Below, in pieces: positions 9,224-15,833 of a stretch of 33,129 nucleotides of DNA (positions are counted from its first letter, which is position 1; each line of letters starts with the position of its first letter). The stretch is taken from NCBI GenBank assembly GCA_905371595.1, contig CAJPLU010000005.1, forward strand, positions 1 to 33,129, written 5' to 3'. This stretch comes from Candidatus Saccharimonadota bacterium (GTDB lineage: Bacteria > Patescibacteriota > Saccharimonadia > Saccharimonadales > Saccharimonadaceae). Made by a program: the position numbers and the translations under genes. The notes beneath the pieces are model-generated. The model had not been told where the DNA came from. It saw nothing but the letters and a program-made list of their open reading frames with translations, and searched no databases.

Positions 9224-9436
9224 ATGCAACTTACACACAAATACGTAATACCCACTGGACTAATAGCGCCAATGACCGATCTCTATCCGTCAAACTTCAT
9301 CTACCAAAAACAGTCACCGCCAGTTTTCAGTATCGCCTTTCAGAACTTGTCTGTGAAGTCGGAAGAGCTTGGCCTGAGCCTCCTTAGCCAATCGCTAACA
9401 TTTGGGCGCGTTAGATTTCCCTACGCCATACGATAA
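9224..9436. other. Higher-G+C islet, possible gene remnant
   Basis: This block is visibly richer in G+C than the AT-rich tract around it. The plus strand has a 70-codon ORF without a ribosome-binding site. One minus frame contains RLAKEAQAKLFRLHRQVL then KGDTENWR followed by stops, which reads like real protein but is interrupted at least four times. It is either a decayed gene or chance. Confidence 0.25.
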
Positions 9437-9438
9437 AA

Positions 9439-9475
9439 TTTCTGGTGATAATTCTGTTAAGCTATTCACCAGAAA
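9439..9475. repeat. Perfect 10-bp inverted repeat
   Basis: TTTCTGGTGA (9439-9448) and TCACCAGAAA (9466-9475) are separated by 17 nt. No T-tract follows on either strand, so it is not a standard terminator; it may be a protein-binding site or RNA hairpin. Confidence 0.5.
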
Positions 9476-9636
9476 CAGCCCTCTCTACATTCAGTCGTTA
9501 GTTGCTAACCGATATTTACAGAATTACAAATCAACATATCTATCGTATCGTTTCAAGGCATAAAACACATTTATTTGCTCTAATTATCCCGTTATCTAGT
9601 GTGGTATTTTTTACCTAGCAATCTTGCTAAAAAACA

Positions 9637-9665
9637 TTGACACAAGCAGATTTTCACATTACTAT
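9637..9665 (+). promoter_or_regulatory. Promoter of the candidate sRNA
   Basis: A perfect TTGACA (9637-9642), 17-bp spacer, and TACTAT (9660-9665). The expected start is about 9671, with no coding sequence between it and the terminator at 9737. Confidence 0.6.
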
Positions 9666-9670
9666 AGAGA

Positions 9671-9773
9671 TAGTTCCTGAATAAAAAAATTATACAGGAA
9701 CCAGAAATAAACACTTCAGAAAACTCCACAACCATTAGAATGACTACTACTCGCAGGTAGTCATTCTTTTTTA
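9671..9773 (+). ncRNA. Candidate small RNA of about 100 nt
   Basis: A complete small transcription unit can be read: promoter; hairpin GTTCCTG (9673-9679) with CAGGAAC (9695-9701) around an A/T-rich loop; a linker of about 35 nt almost without G (contains CTCCACAACC); then an intrinsic terminator. No start codon with a ribosome-binding site lies inside. The layout (5' hairpin, single-stranded C-rich seed, terminator) is that of a base-pairing sRNA; CTCC could pair with Shine-Dalgarno sequences. Target and function are unknown. It converges with tmRNA. Confidence 0.55.
9737..9772 (+). terminator. Intrinsic terminator of the candidate sRNA
   Basis: An 11-bp perfect stem AGAATGACTAC (9737-9747) / GTAGTCATTCT (9757-9767), 9-nt loop, followed by a run of six T. 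The T-run is only on the plus strand, so it acts on plus-strand transcription. Confidence 0.85.
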
Positions 9774-9784
9774 TCGCATAAATC

Positions 9785-9805
9785 AAAAAGAGCCCGAAAG
9801 GCTCT
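9785..9805 (-). terminator. tmRNA intrinsic terminator
   Basis: On the minus strand AGAGCC, loop TTTCG, GGCTCT and then TTTTT. It lies 14 nt past the mature 3' end of tmRNA. Confidence 0.85.
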
Positions 9806-9818
9806 ACAGCAAACGATG

Positions 9819-10214
9819 TGGTGGAGCTGCCGGGTACTGCCCCCGGGTCCGCAGAGTAACCTGTTGTTTGTCTACGCACATAGTCTAACTCGTTAAATAA
9901 TCGCTTATCCGCTCAAAGCTAGACAAACATACGAACTAGCGATCTGCTTAAAATCTTAATTAATGATATAGCAGAAATATCAATTAACCGATCTTGCTAG
10001 ATATGACACACCTAGCCTATAGCAAGAGTCTAGGCGGATGCGGCTGCCAGTAATATTACGCAGCTAGCGCAAAGGCTGTCTGCCGTGGCATCAATGATGC
10101 AACAAACGCCTTCGCTTTGTTTGCAAATTTTGCAACTATTAATTCTGATAACGTCAGAAGTCGGTACGCAAAACAACCTGTTAAATTCTCTACGTCGAAC
10201 GCTATATCAGCCCC
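9819..10214 (-). ncRNA. ssrA: Transfer-messenger RNA (tmRNA)
   Basis: Rescues stalled ribosomes and tags the unfinished protein for degradation. The mature RNA would be 396 nt. The 5' end GGGGCTGATATAGCGTTCGAC and the 3' end GGACCCGGGGGCAGTACCCGG plus CAGCTCCACCA form the tRNA-like domain: GGGGCTG pairs with CAGCTCC, and CCA is encoded. The resume codon is GCA at 10133-10131, preceded by TAGTT, the usual determinant. The tag frame runs 25 codons, beginning AKFANKAK and ending FALAA, then TAA at 10058-10056. This hydrophobic ALAA end is the hallmark of protease-recognised tags. The tag is long compared with the 10 residues of E. coli. Confidence 0.93.
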
Positions 10215-10228
10215 GCGTTACTCTTGAC

Positions 10229-10237
10229 ATTATATCA
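10229..10237 (-). promoter_or_regulatory. tmRNA promoter, extended -10
   Basis: TGATATAAT on the minus strand, 14 nt before the mature 5' end, leaving a short leader for RNase P to remove. The same GTGATATAAT sequence precedes rnpB at 13360. Confidence 0.7.
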
Positions 10238-10279
10238 CTTATTTACATCATCCGTATAGTATGATTAACTTTTAACTAT

Positions 10280-11800
10280 ATGGTCATGGCATCAACCGCT
10301 AAAATCCTTACGGTTTCACCCGTTGGATACGATGGCAGTATCGTAGAAGTAGAAAGTGACATATCAAATGGGCTGCCTAGTATACGCATAGTTGGTCTCG
10401 GTAATAAATCAATCGACGAATCTAAAGAACGAGTCCGCAGCGCCATCGTCAATTCTGGCCTAGAATACCCAACTAAACGTATCACCATCAACCTTGCGCC
10501 TGCCGAAATTCCAAAGGAGGGTACACATTATGATCTACCTATAGCCTTGTCTATCTTATTATCAGCCGGACAACTCCGCGAACAGGATGTTGCAAATTCT
10601 ATATTCGCTGGCGAGCTAGCGCTCAACGGAGACATCCGCCCCACTAGCGGCGCTATCAATATCGCCGAAACCGCAAAAAAATCTGGTATTAATACTATAT
10701 ACTTACCCTCTAATAACGCTAATCAAGCGTCTCTCGTAGGCGGCATAAATATCATACCTGTAGATAATATCAAGCAGCTTTACCTGCACTTAAAGAAAGA
10801 AAAAACCATCACCAAGGATGCTGTTTGTCCGCACATTTATTCAGAAGAAAGCGAGCCCAACAAACAAACCCTGCTCGATGAAGTTGCTGGTCAAGAACAA
10901 GCAAAACGCGCCCTCATAATCGCAGCGGCAGGACATCATAATATATTGTTATCCGGACCTCCGGGAGCCGGAAAATCAATGCTAGCAAAAACCCTACCCA
11001 ACCTACTACCTCCGCTCTCGCCTGAAGAAATGCTAGCAGCTACAAAAATATACAGCATAGAGGGTTCCTCGACAGAATCTATTATCCGTCAGCGTCCGTT
11101 TCGTTCCCCGCATCACACAGCTAGCCAGACATCGCTTATCGGCGGCGGATCAAGCCCGAAACCTGGCGAGATTAGCCTAGCGCACCTAGGAGTACTTTAC
11201 TTAGATGAAATACCTGAGTTTTCGCATTCGTCTATTGAAGCCCTGAGACAACCCCTGGAAGACAAGAAAGTCACTATTACCAGATCGCGTATGCGTGCCA
11301 CCTACCCCGCCAACTTTATGCTAGTTGCTACCATGAACCCTTGTCCTTGCGGATATTTTGGCGACCAAACCAAGGAATGCTCCTGCACTCCAGCGCAAAT
11401 AGCAAATTATCAACGCAAGCTATCGGGTCCGCTTATGGATAGAATTGATTTAGTCGTACACGTCTCGCGCGTACCGAACAGTACATTGTCTTCGTATAAT
11501 TCGTTGTCTTGTAAACAACACAAAACTGCAGCAAACTTGATTAAGAATGTCCTCAATATCCAATCAATAAGATACAACTGTAGCGATAAATACAACAGCA
11601 ATTTAACAAATAGAGAAATAAATACATTTGCTAAACTTGATGAGAAATCAAAAAATATGTTGTCACAGGCTTCGGATAAACTGAGCTTGAGCCCACGCAG
11701 CTATTTCAAAATCATCCGTGTCGCCCGCACTATTGCAGATCTAGACAATAGCGCCAAAATACAAGCTGCACATATCGCAGAAGCTCTCCAATACCGATAA
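10280..11800 (+). CDS. comM: YifB/ComM family Mg-chelatase-like AAA+ ATPase
   Basis: A 506-residue AAA+ ATPase of the YifB/ComM family; ComM is a hexameric helicase that promotes branch migration during integration of transformed DNA. The N-terminal ChlI-like domain opens with KILTVSPVGYDG. The AAA+ domain has Walker A GPPGAGKS near residue 226 and Walker B LYLDEIPEF near 305. The C-terminal Mg_chelatase_C domain ends in AAHIAEALQYR. Length is usual for the family. There is no Shine-Dalgarno; a TATGAT ends about 14 nt before the ATG, so the mRNA leader is very short. The ATG at 10286 is an equally possible start. With a type IV pilus in the same window, a role in natural transformation is plausible, but this is inference. 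Confidence 0.92.
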   Translation: MVMASTAKILTVSPVGYDGSIVEVESDISNGLPSIRIVGLGNKSIDESKERVRSAIVNSGLEYPTKRITINLAPAEIPKEGTHYDLPIALSILLSAGQLREQDVANSIFAGELALNGDIRPTSGAINIAETAKKSGINTIYLPSNNANQASLVGGINIIPVDNIKQLYLHLKKEKTITKDAVCPHIYSEESEPNKQTLLDEVAGQEQAKRALIIAAAGHHNILLSGPPGAGKSMLAKTLPNLLPPLSPEEMLAATKIYSIEGSSTESIIRQRPFRSPHHTASQTSLIGGGSSPKPGEISLAHLGVLYLDEIPEFSHSSIEALRQPLEDKKVTITRSRMRATYPANFMLVATMNPCPCGYFGDQTKECSCTPAQIANYQRKLSGPLMDRIDLVVHVSRVPNSTLSSYNSLSCKQHKTAANLIKNVLNIQSIRYNCSDKYNSNLTNREINTFAKLDEKSKNMLSQASDKLSLSPRSYFKIIRVARTIADLDNSAKIQAAHIAEALQYR

Positions 11801-11884
11801 CGAGCTTGATTTATTATCGGTAATTTGTTACCATGTACAGCGAGTATAGACTCAGTAAAACAACTGTTCTAAAGGAGAACTACG

Positions 11885-12391
11885 ATTAATAATTCAACTC
11901 GCATAAATAACGCTATCCGCAGCAATGAGCTTCGCGTGATCGGGGCTGACGGTAAGCAGCTTGGCGTTATGTCTTTAAGAGAAGCTCTAGATATTGCACA
12001 AAAAGCAGGCGTTGATTTAGTAGAAATATCGCCTAAAGCTAACCCTCCTGTAGCTAAGATTGTTGATTGGGGAAAATATCAATATCAGAAGATGAAGGAG
12101 CAGCAAAAAGCACGGCGCAATAATAAAGCCAACGAGCTAAAGCAAATGCGATTTGGTTTGAAAATCGGTAGTAACGATCTAGAGATCAAGCTGCGCAAAA
12201 TACGCGCTTTCTTGTCGGACGGACATAAAGTAAAAATCCTTATTTTCTTCCGCGGTCGAGAAATAGCCCATAAAAACTTAGGTTATGACTTGATAGACAA
12301 GATGATGGAACAGCTAAAAGACGAAGCTACGCTCGAGCAAAAACCAACGATGGCCGGGAGAAATCTCAGCATAGTAATAAGGAGTAAATAA
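11885..12391 (+). CDS. infC: Translation initiation factor IF-3, AUU start
   Basis: IF-3 binds the 30S subunit and checks the start codon and initiator tRNA. The protein is 168 residues with N-domain, linker helix (KYQYQKMKEQQKARRNN) and C-domain ending in MAGRNLSIVIRSK. The start is ATT at 11885: AAAGGAG lies 7 nt upstream and the frame reads (M)NNSTRINNAIRSNELRVIG, the conserved IF-3 N-terminus. There is no ATG in this region; the GTG at 11936 would delete 17 conserved residues. An AUU start is the known device by which IF-3 represses its own synthesis in E. coli. The stop overlaps the rpmI start (TAATG), so L35 is coupled to it. Confidence 0.95.
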   Translation: MNNSTRINNAIRSNELRVIGADGKQLGVMSLREALDIAQKAGVDLVEISPKANPPVAKIVDWGKYQYQKMKEQQKARRNNKANELKQMRFGLKIGSNDLEIKLRKIRAFLSDGHKVKILIFFRGREIAHKNLGYDLIDKMMEQLKDEATLEQKPTMAGRNLSIVIRSK

Positions 12392-12585
12392 TGCCAAAAA
12401 TGAAGACCCACAAGGGCACTGCTAAGCGCATAAAGCTAACCAGTACCGGCAAACTTACCCGTCGCCGCGCATTCGGGAACCACATGCTATCCAAAAAAAG
12501 CAAGTCGCGCAAGCGAAATATTAATACCAGCGCTATTATTAAAGGCGGCATAGCAAAAAACGTTAAGCGAGCATTGGGAGTCTAA
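12391..12585 (+). CDS. rpmI: 50S ribosomal protein L35
   Basis: A 64-residue, very basic protein starting MPKMKTHKGTAKRIKLT, the conserved L35 signature, with RRRAFGNHMLSKK following. Usual length. AAGGAG lies just before the ATG, inside the infC end, and the start overlaps the infC stop by 1 nt. It is the second gene of the infC-rpmI-rplT operon. Confidence 0.97.
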   Translation: MPKMKTHKGTAKRIKLTSTGKLTRRRAFGNHMLSKKSKSRKRNINTSAIIKGGIAKNVKRALGV

Positions 12586-12588
12586 TAT

Positions 12589-12936
12589 ATGAGAGTCAAA
12601 CGAGGAGTCGCCGCTTCGGCGAAACATAAGAAGACCTTAAAATTAGCCAAGGGAATGCAGCATAACCGCACCCGAAGCTTTCGCTTAGCTAAGCAAGCCG
12701 TAATTCGCGCCTTGCAGTACGCATATCGCGACCGCCGCAACAAAAAGCGCGATCTGCGCAGCCTGTGGATTACTCGTATCAATGCAGCTGCCCGCCAAAA
12801 TGGCACAACCTACGGTAAATTGATAGCAGGTCTTCGCGCGACCAACATTGAAATCAACCGTAAGGTCCTCGCTGACTTAGCCGTCAACGAGCCGGAAGCT
12901 TTTTCTGAGATCGTCAAAGAAGCAACAAAGCAATAA
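12589..12936 (+). CDS. rplT: 50S ribosomal protein L20
   Basis: A 115-residue protein of usual length. MRVKRGVAASAKHKKTLKLA begins the basic N-terminal arm that enters 23S rRNA; the globular part contains SLWITRINAAARQNG. It begins 3 nt after the rpmI stop. Downstream lie a small hairpin (AAGTTCT/AGAACTT, 12938-12958) and a strong terminator. In other bacteria L20 represses this operon by binding its mRNA; I see no clear L20-site mimic here. Confidence 0.97.
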   Translation: MRVKRGVAASAKHKKTLKLAKGMQHNRTRSFRLAKQAVIRALQYAYRDRRNKKRDLRSLWITRINAAARQNGTTYGKLIAGLRATNIEINRKVLADLAVNEPEAFSEIVKEATKQ

Positions 12937-12958
12937 AAGTTCTTCTACTTAGAACTTA

Positions 12959-13005
12959 AGCCTAATAAAAGACCGCGAGATCAACTAGCGGTCTTTTATT
13001 AGGCT
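12959..13005. terminator. Bidirectional terminator between rplT and rnpB
   Basis: A perfect 18-bp inverted repeat, AGCCTAATAAAAGACCGC (12959-12976) and its complement (12988-13005), 11-nt loop. Each strand has a GC core followed by TCTTTTATT, so it can stop both rplT and rnpB. Its outer part overlaps the rnpB 3' end (P1). Confidence 0.85.
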
Positions 13006-13355
13006 ATCTATAAGCCGGGTTCTGTTATCGGTAATCATCTATCTAGGCTGTACATTGCTGTACAGCTCAAGCGGATGTTAGTATTATCAAGCGAACAACT
13101 TATGCGATAATACACCTTGCAGCTGGCAGGGTTTACCCTCCTTCTATGTCACCATAGTCGGCTACGGTCTCTTACACCGCTCTTTTCACCCTTACTATCA
13201 GTCATCGTGCATTAAAGCAGATTTGAGATAGCGGTATCGTTTCTGTGGCACTTTCCCTAGAGTTACCTCTGGTCGCCGTTAGCGACTGCCATGTCCTACG
13301 CTGCCCGGACTTTCCTCTTGTTCTGTAAAGAACCAGCGATTACCCGATAGCCTAG
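13000..13355 (-). ncRNA. rnpB: RNase P RNA, bacterial class A
   Basis: Catalytic RNA that matures tRNA 5' ends. On the minus strand the universal GAGGAAAGTCCGGGC lies at 13317-13303 and the 3' partner ACAGAACCCGGCTTAT at 13025-13010; together they make helix P4. The ends pair as P1 (TAGGCTATC with GATAGCCTA). GAGGGTAAACCC and the AGAGGTAACTC element are also present. About 356 nt, a normal class A size. An extended -10 box ends 5 nt upstream, so transcription should start close to the mature 5' end. Confidence 0.96.
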
Positions 13356-13359
13356 CGTA

Positions 13360-13368
13360 ATTATATCA
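13360..13368 (-). promoter_or_regulatory. rnpB promoter, extended -10
   Basis: TGATATAAT on the minus strand. Its upstream part touches the terminator of the preceding candidate RNA (13370-13385). Confidence 0.65.
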
Positions 13369-13369
13369 C

Positions 13370-13385
13370 AAAAAGCCTCCAGGCT
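13370..13385 (-). terminator. Short terminator of the candidate RNA
   Basis: On the minus strand AGCC, loop TGGA, GGCT and then TTTT. The stem is short. The same bases could alternatively pair with the RNA's 5' end. Confidence 0.5.
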
Positions 13386-13509
13386 AGCGACTGATATTCC
13401 CCGCTTATTGCAAGGTGGGTTCTCTCACAATATTCCCACGAGAATACTGCTGTTGAGATCCCTATCAATGATTTGTTAGGAAAATCATATACGCTGGTGC
13501 CTAAGAGGC
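13370..13509 (-). ncRNA. Candidate structured small RNA upstream of rnpB
   Basis: A self-contained unit of about 140 nt with a minus-strand promoter and an intrinsic terminator. The two ends pair: GCCTC and AGGC near the 5' end with GCCT and GAGGC near the 3' end, then AGCG with CGCT. Inside are TGATTT/AAATCA and a long hairpin GGG..TCTCA.ACA..AGTATTC with GAATATT..TGT.GAGA..CCC. Size and paired ends recall 6S RNA, but I cannot confirm a 6S bubble. The SRP GGAA-loop motif is absent. No ORF with a ribosome-binding site lies inside. Confidence 0.5.
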
Positions 13510-13516
13510 TAATTAT

Positions 13517-13525
13517 ATTGTACCA
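13517..13525 (-). promoter_or_regulatory. Promoter of the candidate RNA, extended -10
   Basis: TGGTACAAT on the minus strand (an overlapping TATAAT lies at 13517-13512). Expected start is about 13509, just at the first base of the paired end. The same TGGTACAAT serves the M50 gene at 14187. Confidence 0.55.
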
Positions 13526-13528
13526 CGA

Positions 13529-14176
13529 CTACCCGCCAAAAACGATAGAGAATCCTTTTAGCATGTTTACGATTATAAAGTTCATATAAGTAACTATTAA
13601 CGAACCGCCGACCATAACTATGGCAAAAATCAATAAAACACCATATCTCTCTATGGTATCGAAAATACTCCTCACAAAGTCAGGAGCAAGCGCATACAGT
13701 ACCCGCGATCCATCCAATGGTGGTATCGGAATTATATTGAAAGCAAAAAACCCTAAATTCACCATTGTAAAAGCCGTTAGTACAGAATTAAACAAAGAAC
13801 CTGCCTCGGACTTAGAGACCACAAGTATTGCGTACGCTACAAACGCTAAAAAGAAGTTCACCAACGGACCGCTTATAGCTACCAATGCCACTCCAATCTC
13901 GCCATGCTTTATATTGCTTGGGTTAAAAGGTACTGGTTTTGCACCACCAAAGATTGGCACGCTAGCCCCAGTTGTCATGTTTGTGATAATTATTATCATC
14001 GGCAGTAATATAGTCATATACGGATCTATATGTTTTATCGGATTCAAAGTTAATCTGCCAAAATCATACGCAGTTCGATCACCCAAACTATTTGCCACCA
14101 AGCCGTGAGCTAATTCATGCAACGTCATCGACACAAATATCACCACCAAAACAATAATTATATACAGAACATCCAT
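13529..14176 (-). CDS. Site-2 protease family (M50) membrane metalloprotease
   Basis: An intramembrane zinc protease of 215 residues with about five to six hydrophobic segments. The zinc-binding HELAH lies in the first membrane helix (residues 20-24), and NIIPIPPLDGSR near 148-159 gives the third ligand (Asp). These are the two catalytic motifs of the family. No PDZ domain is present, so it belongs to the short, minimal group rather than RseP. The physiological substrate is unknown. There is no Shine-Dalgarno; TGGTACAAT ends 10 nt before the ATG, so the leader is about 4 nt. It is divergent from rpmB. Confidence 0.9.
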   Translation of the reverse strand: MDVLYIIIVLVVIFVSMTLHELAHGLVANSLGDRTAYDFGRLTLNPIKHIDPYMTILLPMIIIITNMTTGASVPIFGGAKPVPFNPSNIKHGEIGVALVAISGPLVNFFLAFVAYAILVVSKSEAGSLFNSVLTAFTMVNLGFFAFNIIPIPPLDGSRVLYALAPDFVRSIFDTIERYGVLLIFAIVMVGGSLIVTYMNFIIVNMLKGFSIVFGG

Positions 14177-14186
14177 CTAATTTATC

Positions 14187-14195
14187 ATTGTACCA
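14187..14195 (-). promoter_or_regulatory. Promoter of the M50 protease gene
   Basis: TGGTACAAT on the minus strand, 10 nt before the ATG. It lies just beside the rpmB -35 box at 14200, so the two divergent promoters share about 40 bp. Confidence 0.55.
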
Positions 14196-14199
14196 GCTC

Positions 14200-14228
14200 T
14201 TGACGAAGAATCAAAACCAGAGTATACT
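14200..14228 (+). promoter_or_regulatory. rpmB promoter
   Basis: TTGACG (14200-14205), 17-bp spacer, TATACT (14223-14228). Near-consensus; expected start about 14235. Confidence 0.8.
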
Positions 14229-14271
14229 AGGACAGATTGATAATAACCGTAATTAAGAAGTGGAATCTACA

Positions 14272-14472
14272 ATGGCAGCACGATGTGAGCTGACTGGCAA
14301 AGGCAAGCAGTTCGGAAACAAAGTAAGTTTCTCTCTGCAGCGCAATAAGCGAGTGTTCAAACCCAACCTTCAAAGAAAGACTTTCGTTGTTAATGGTAAA
14401 AAAATCACCATGGTACTTTCAACGAAGGCTATACGCACACTCAAGAAAAAAGGTATCATAGCTTCAGCCTAA
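14272..14472 (+). CDS. rpmB: 50S ribosomal protein L28
   Basis: A 66-residue basic protein: MAARCELTGKGKQFGNKVS at the start, RRVF-like NKRVFKPNLQRKTF in the middle. The family sequence begins at the ATG at 14272; an in-frame GTG at 14260 would add four residues and overlap the ribosome-binding site (AAGTGG), so I reject it. It is a single-gene unit with its own consensus promoter and terminator. It lacks the usual zinc-type cysteine pairs; only one Cys is present. Confidence 0.94.
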   Translation: MAARCELTGKGKQFGNKVSFSLQRNKRVFKPNLQRKTFVVNGKKITMVLSTKAIRTLKKKGIIASA

Positions 14473-14482
14473 GCCACAAAGT

Positions 14483-14515
14483 AAAATCCCCCTACAACAG
14501 GGGGATTTTATTATT
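14483..14515 (+). terminator. rpmB terminator
   Basis: AAAATCCCCCT (14483-14493) and AGGGGGATTTT (14499-14509), 5-nt loop, then ATTATT. The stem's A/T flanks let it work on both strands, useful because the MBL gene converges here. Confidence 0.85.
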
Positions 14516-14530
14516 TAACCTTAGACTATA

Positions 14531-15187
14531 TTATCTCGTTCGCGACAATATATACGTCGTTAATACCGTTGGTAGCGAGGAGTCATTCTTTACTTTTAGT
14601 TTAGATACATTTTCGACAGGCGCACCCATTTCTTTAACAAAAACTTCGGCCGAATCCTGTGGCACTTCGTAAGATATACCGCTATCAGCATAATGTATCG
14701 GCACGACAACCTTCGGGCTAATAGCACGAACCAAAGCCACAGCGCTCGTGGCATCAAGCGTATAGCCAGATCCACCGACTGGAACTATTAGGATGTCTAT
14801 CACTCCAAGACTTTCTAATTGATCATCGTTTAATTTTGGTTCAATGTTACCAATAACACCTATAGCAACATTACCGCATTCTACCCGATAAATTGTATCT
14901 AGTTTTTCATTGCTGCCGCTATCAAGATGTCGAACAGCAGCAATTCCTTTTATAACAAAATCTCCTATTTCGTATTCGCCAGGACCATTAACTACGAGCT
15001 TTGCGCCATCCGCCTTAACAGCGAAGCGATCCTCGGTAGCAAGTTCAACGCAACCGGTAGTTTTGGCATCTTTTAGTCCGATCAACGACAATTTCGGATC
15101 TGTAATAATAGTAGTCTTTTTACCCGAAAGTACAATCGTGTTTCCGCCTTTGTATTCTATGTCAAACACTATTTTTTCCTCCTTCAT
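14531..15187 (-). CDS. MBL-fold (UlaG-like) protein, probably without the standard metal site
   Basis: A 218-residue protein with the metallo-beta-lactamase fold of the UlaG/Lactamase_B_3 type: NTIVLSGKKTTIITDPKLS at the start, VVNGPGEYEIGDFVIKGIAA in the middle, IDILIVPVGGSGYTLDA and VVVPIHYADSG towards the end. The HxHxDH motif expected after the third strand is not present, so catalysis by the usual two-zinc centre is doubtful. It begins 2 nt after the winged-helix gene, so they are one operon and perhaps one functional pair. Substrate unknown. Confidence 0.75.
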   Translation of the reverse strand: MKEEKIVFDIEYKGGNTIVLSGKKTTIITDPKLSLIGLKDAKTTGCVELATEDRFAVKADGAKLVVNGPGEYEIGDFVIKGIAAVRHLDSGSNEKLDTIYRVECGNVAIGVIGNIEPKLNDDQLESLGVIDILIVPVGGSGYTLDATSAVALVRAISPKVVVPIHYADSGISYEVPQDSAEVFVKEMGAPVENVSKLKVKNDSSLPTVLTTYILSRTR

Positions 15188-15189
15188 TT

Positions 15190-15801
15190 CTATCGCTGCA
15201 GAATATTTTCACTATCTACTACAACTTCGTGTCTGCTTGATAATATATCATTAATGAACCTATCATGCACGCTCAAGCGATAATAGAATTCGTCGTACAG
15301 CATTCTACTAAACGTTAGCTGCCGACCGACTTTTATTTCTATTCTATTTACTACATCCGCTACACGTTTAGATTCGACATTACCGACGATCAATAAATCA
15401 ACCTTGCTCGCTGAACCGCGAACCAATACACCTGCCGCTATCACAATTTTTGCTTTAGGCAAAGCCGCCAGAGCAATTCGCCAATCGTCCGTCTCGCTAC
15501 TAGCAGATTGTTTTGAAAATCTTTTTGGTTTTTGCTTGCTAACATCATTATTAGTAAAAATCTCTTTGAGCGGTTTGTAGTGAATGTAAGAGCGGTTAAT
15601 CTCGTAATATAGTTTATTATCGTTTGTATTACTCAGCAGCACACCAGCATCAAGCATATTAGATAGCTCTCTGCGCACAGAATTTATCTGTTCGCCAATC
15701 AACCGCGTAATCTCGCGGACATAAAACGACTTTCCAGGATTGTTAAGAAAGAGATGCAGAAGTTTTACTCTCGTTTTTGAACCAAATAATGCGTCAATCA
15801 T
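15190..15801 (-). CDS. Winged-helix DNA-binding protein with nucleotidyltransferase-like C-domain
   Basis: A 203-residue protein. Residues 1-75 form a winged helix: GSKTRVKLLHLFLNNPGKSF, then VREITRLIGEQINSVRREL as the recognition helix region, then the wing. A polar linker follows (about 85-105). The C-domain, about 106-203, resembles the MNT nucleotidyltransferase fold: VLVRGSASKVDLLIVG, with one visible Asp, so activity is uncertain. Such fusions are usually transcription regulators. The downstream MBL gene is the obvious regulated partner, though this is inference. A TATACT box lies 14 nt before the ATG. Confidence 0.7.
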   Translation of the reverse strand: MIDALFGSKTRVKLLHLFLNNPGKSFYVREITRLIGEQINSVRRELSNMLDAGVLLSNTNDNKLYYEINRSYIHYKPLKEIFTNNDVSKQKPKRFSKQSASSETDDWRIALAALPKAKIVIAAGVLVRGSASKVDLLIVGNVESKRVADVVNRIEIKVGRQLTFSRMLYDEFYYRLSVHDRFINDILSSRHEVVVDSENILQR

Positions 15802-15833
15802 ACCGTAAACCCTTTAGTATAAGAGTATCATAT

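Larger units (their letters stand above)
8604..9636. other. AT-rich stretch without a supported gene
   Basis: About 1 kb, strongly AT-rich and with stops in all frames. The only open stretches are 65 and 70 codons without ribosome-binding sites or recognisable sequence. I see no array of DnaA boxes, no tandem repeats and no CRISPR. It lies downstream of the 3' end of tmRNA. It may be decayed sequence or a spacer; nothing decides between them. Confidence 0.6.

Noticed and set aside
9592..9879. 95-codon minus-strand ORF
   Set aside because: Overlaps the tmRNA 3' end, its terminator and the candidate sRNA.
11936..12391. GTG start for infC
   Set aside because: It removes 17 conserved residues and has no ribosome-binding site; the ATT at 11885 has one.
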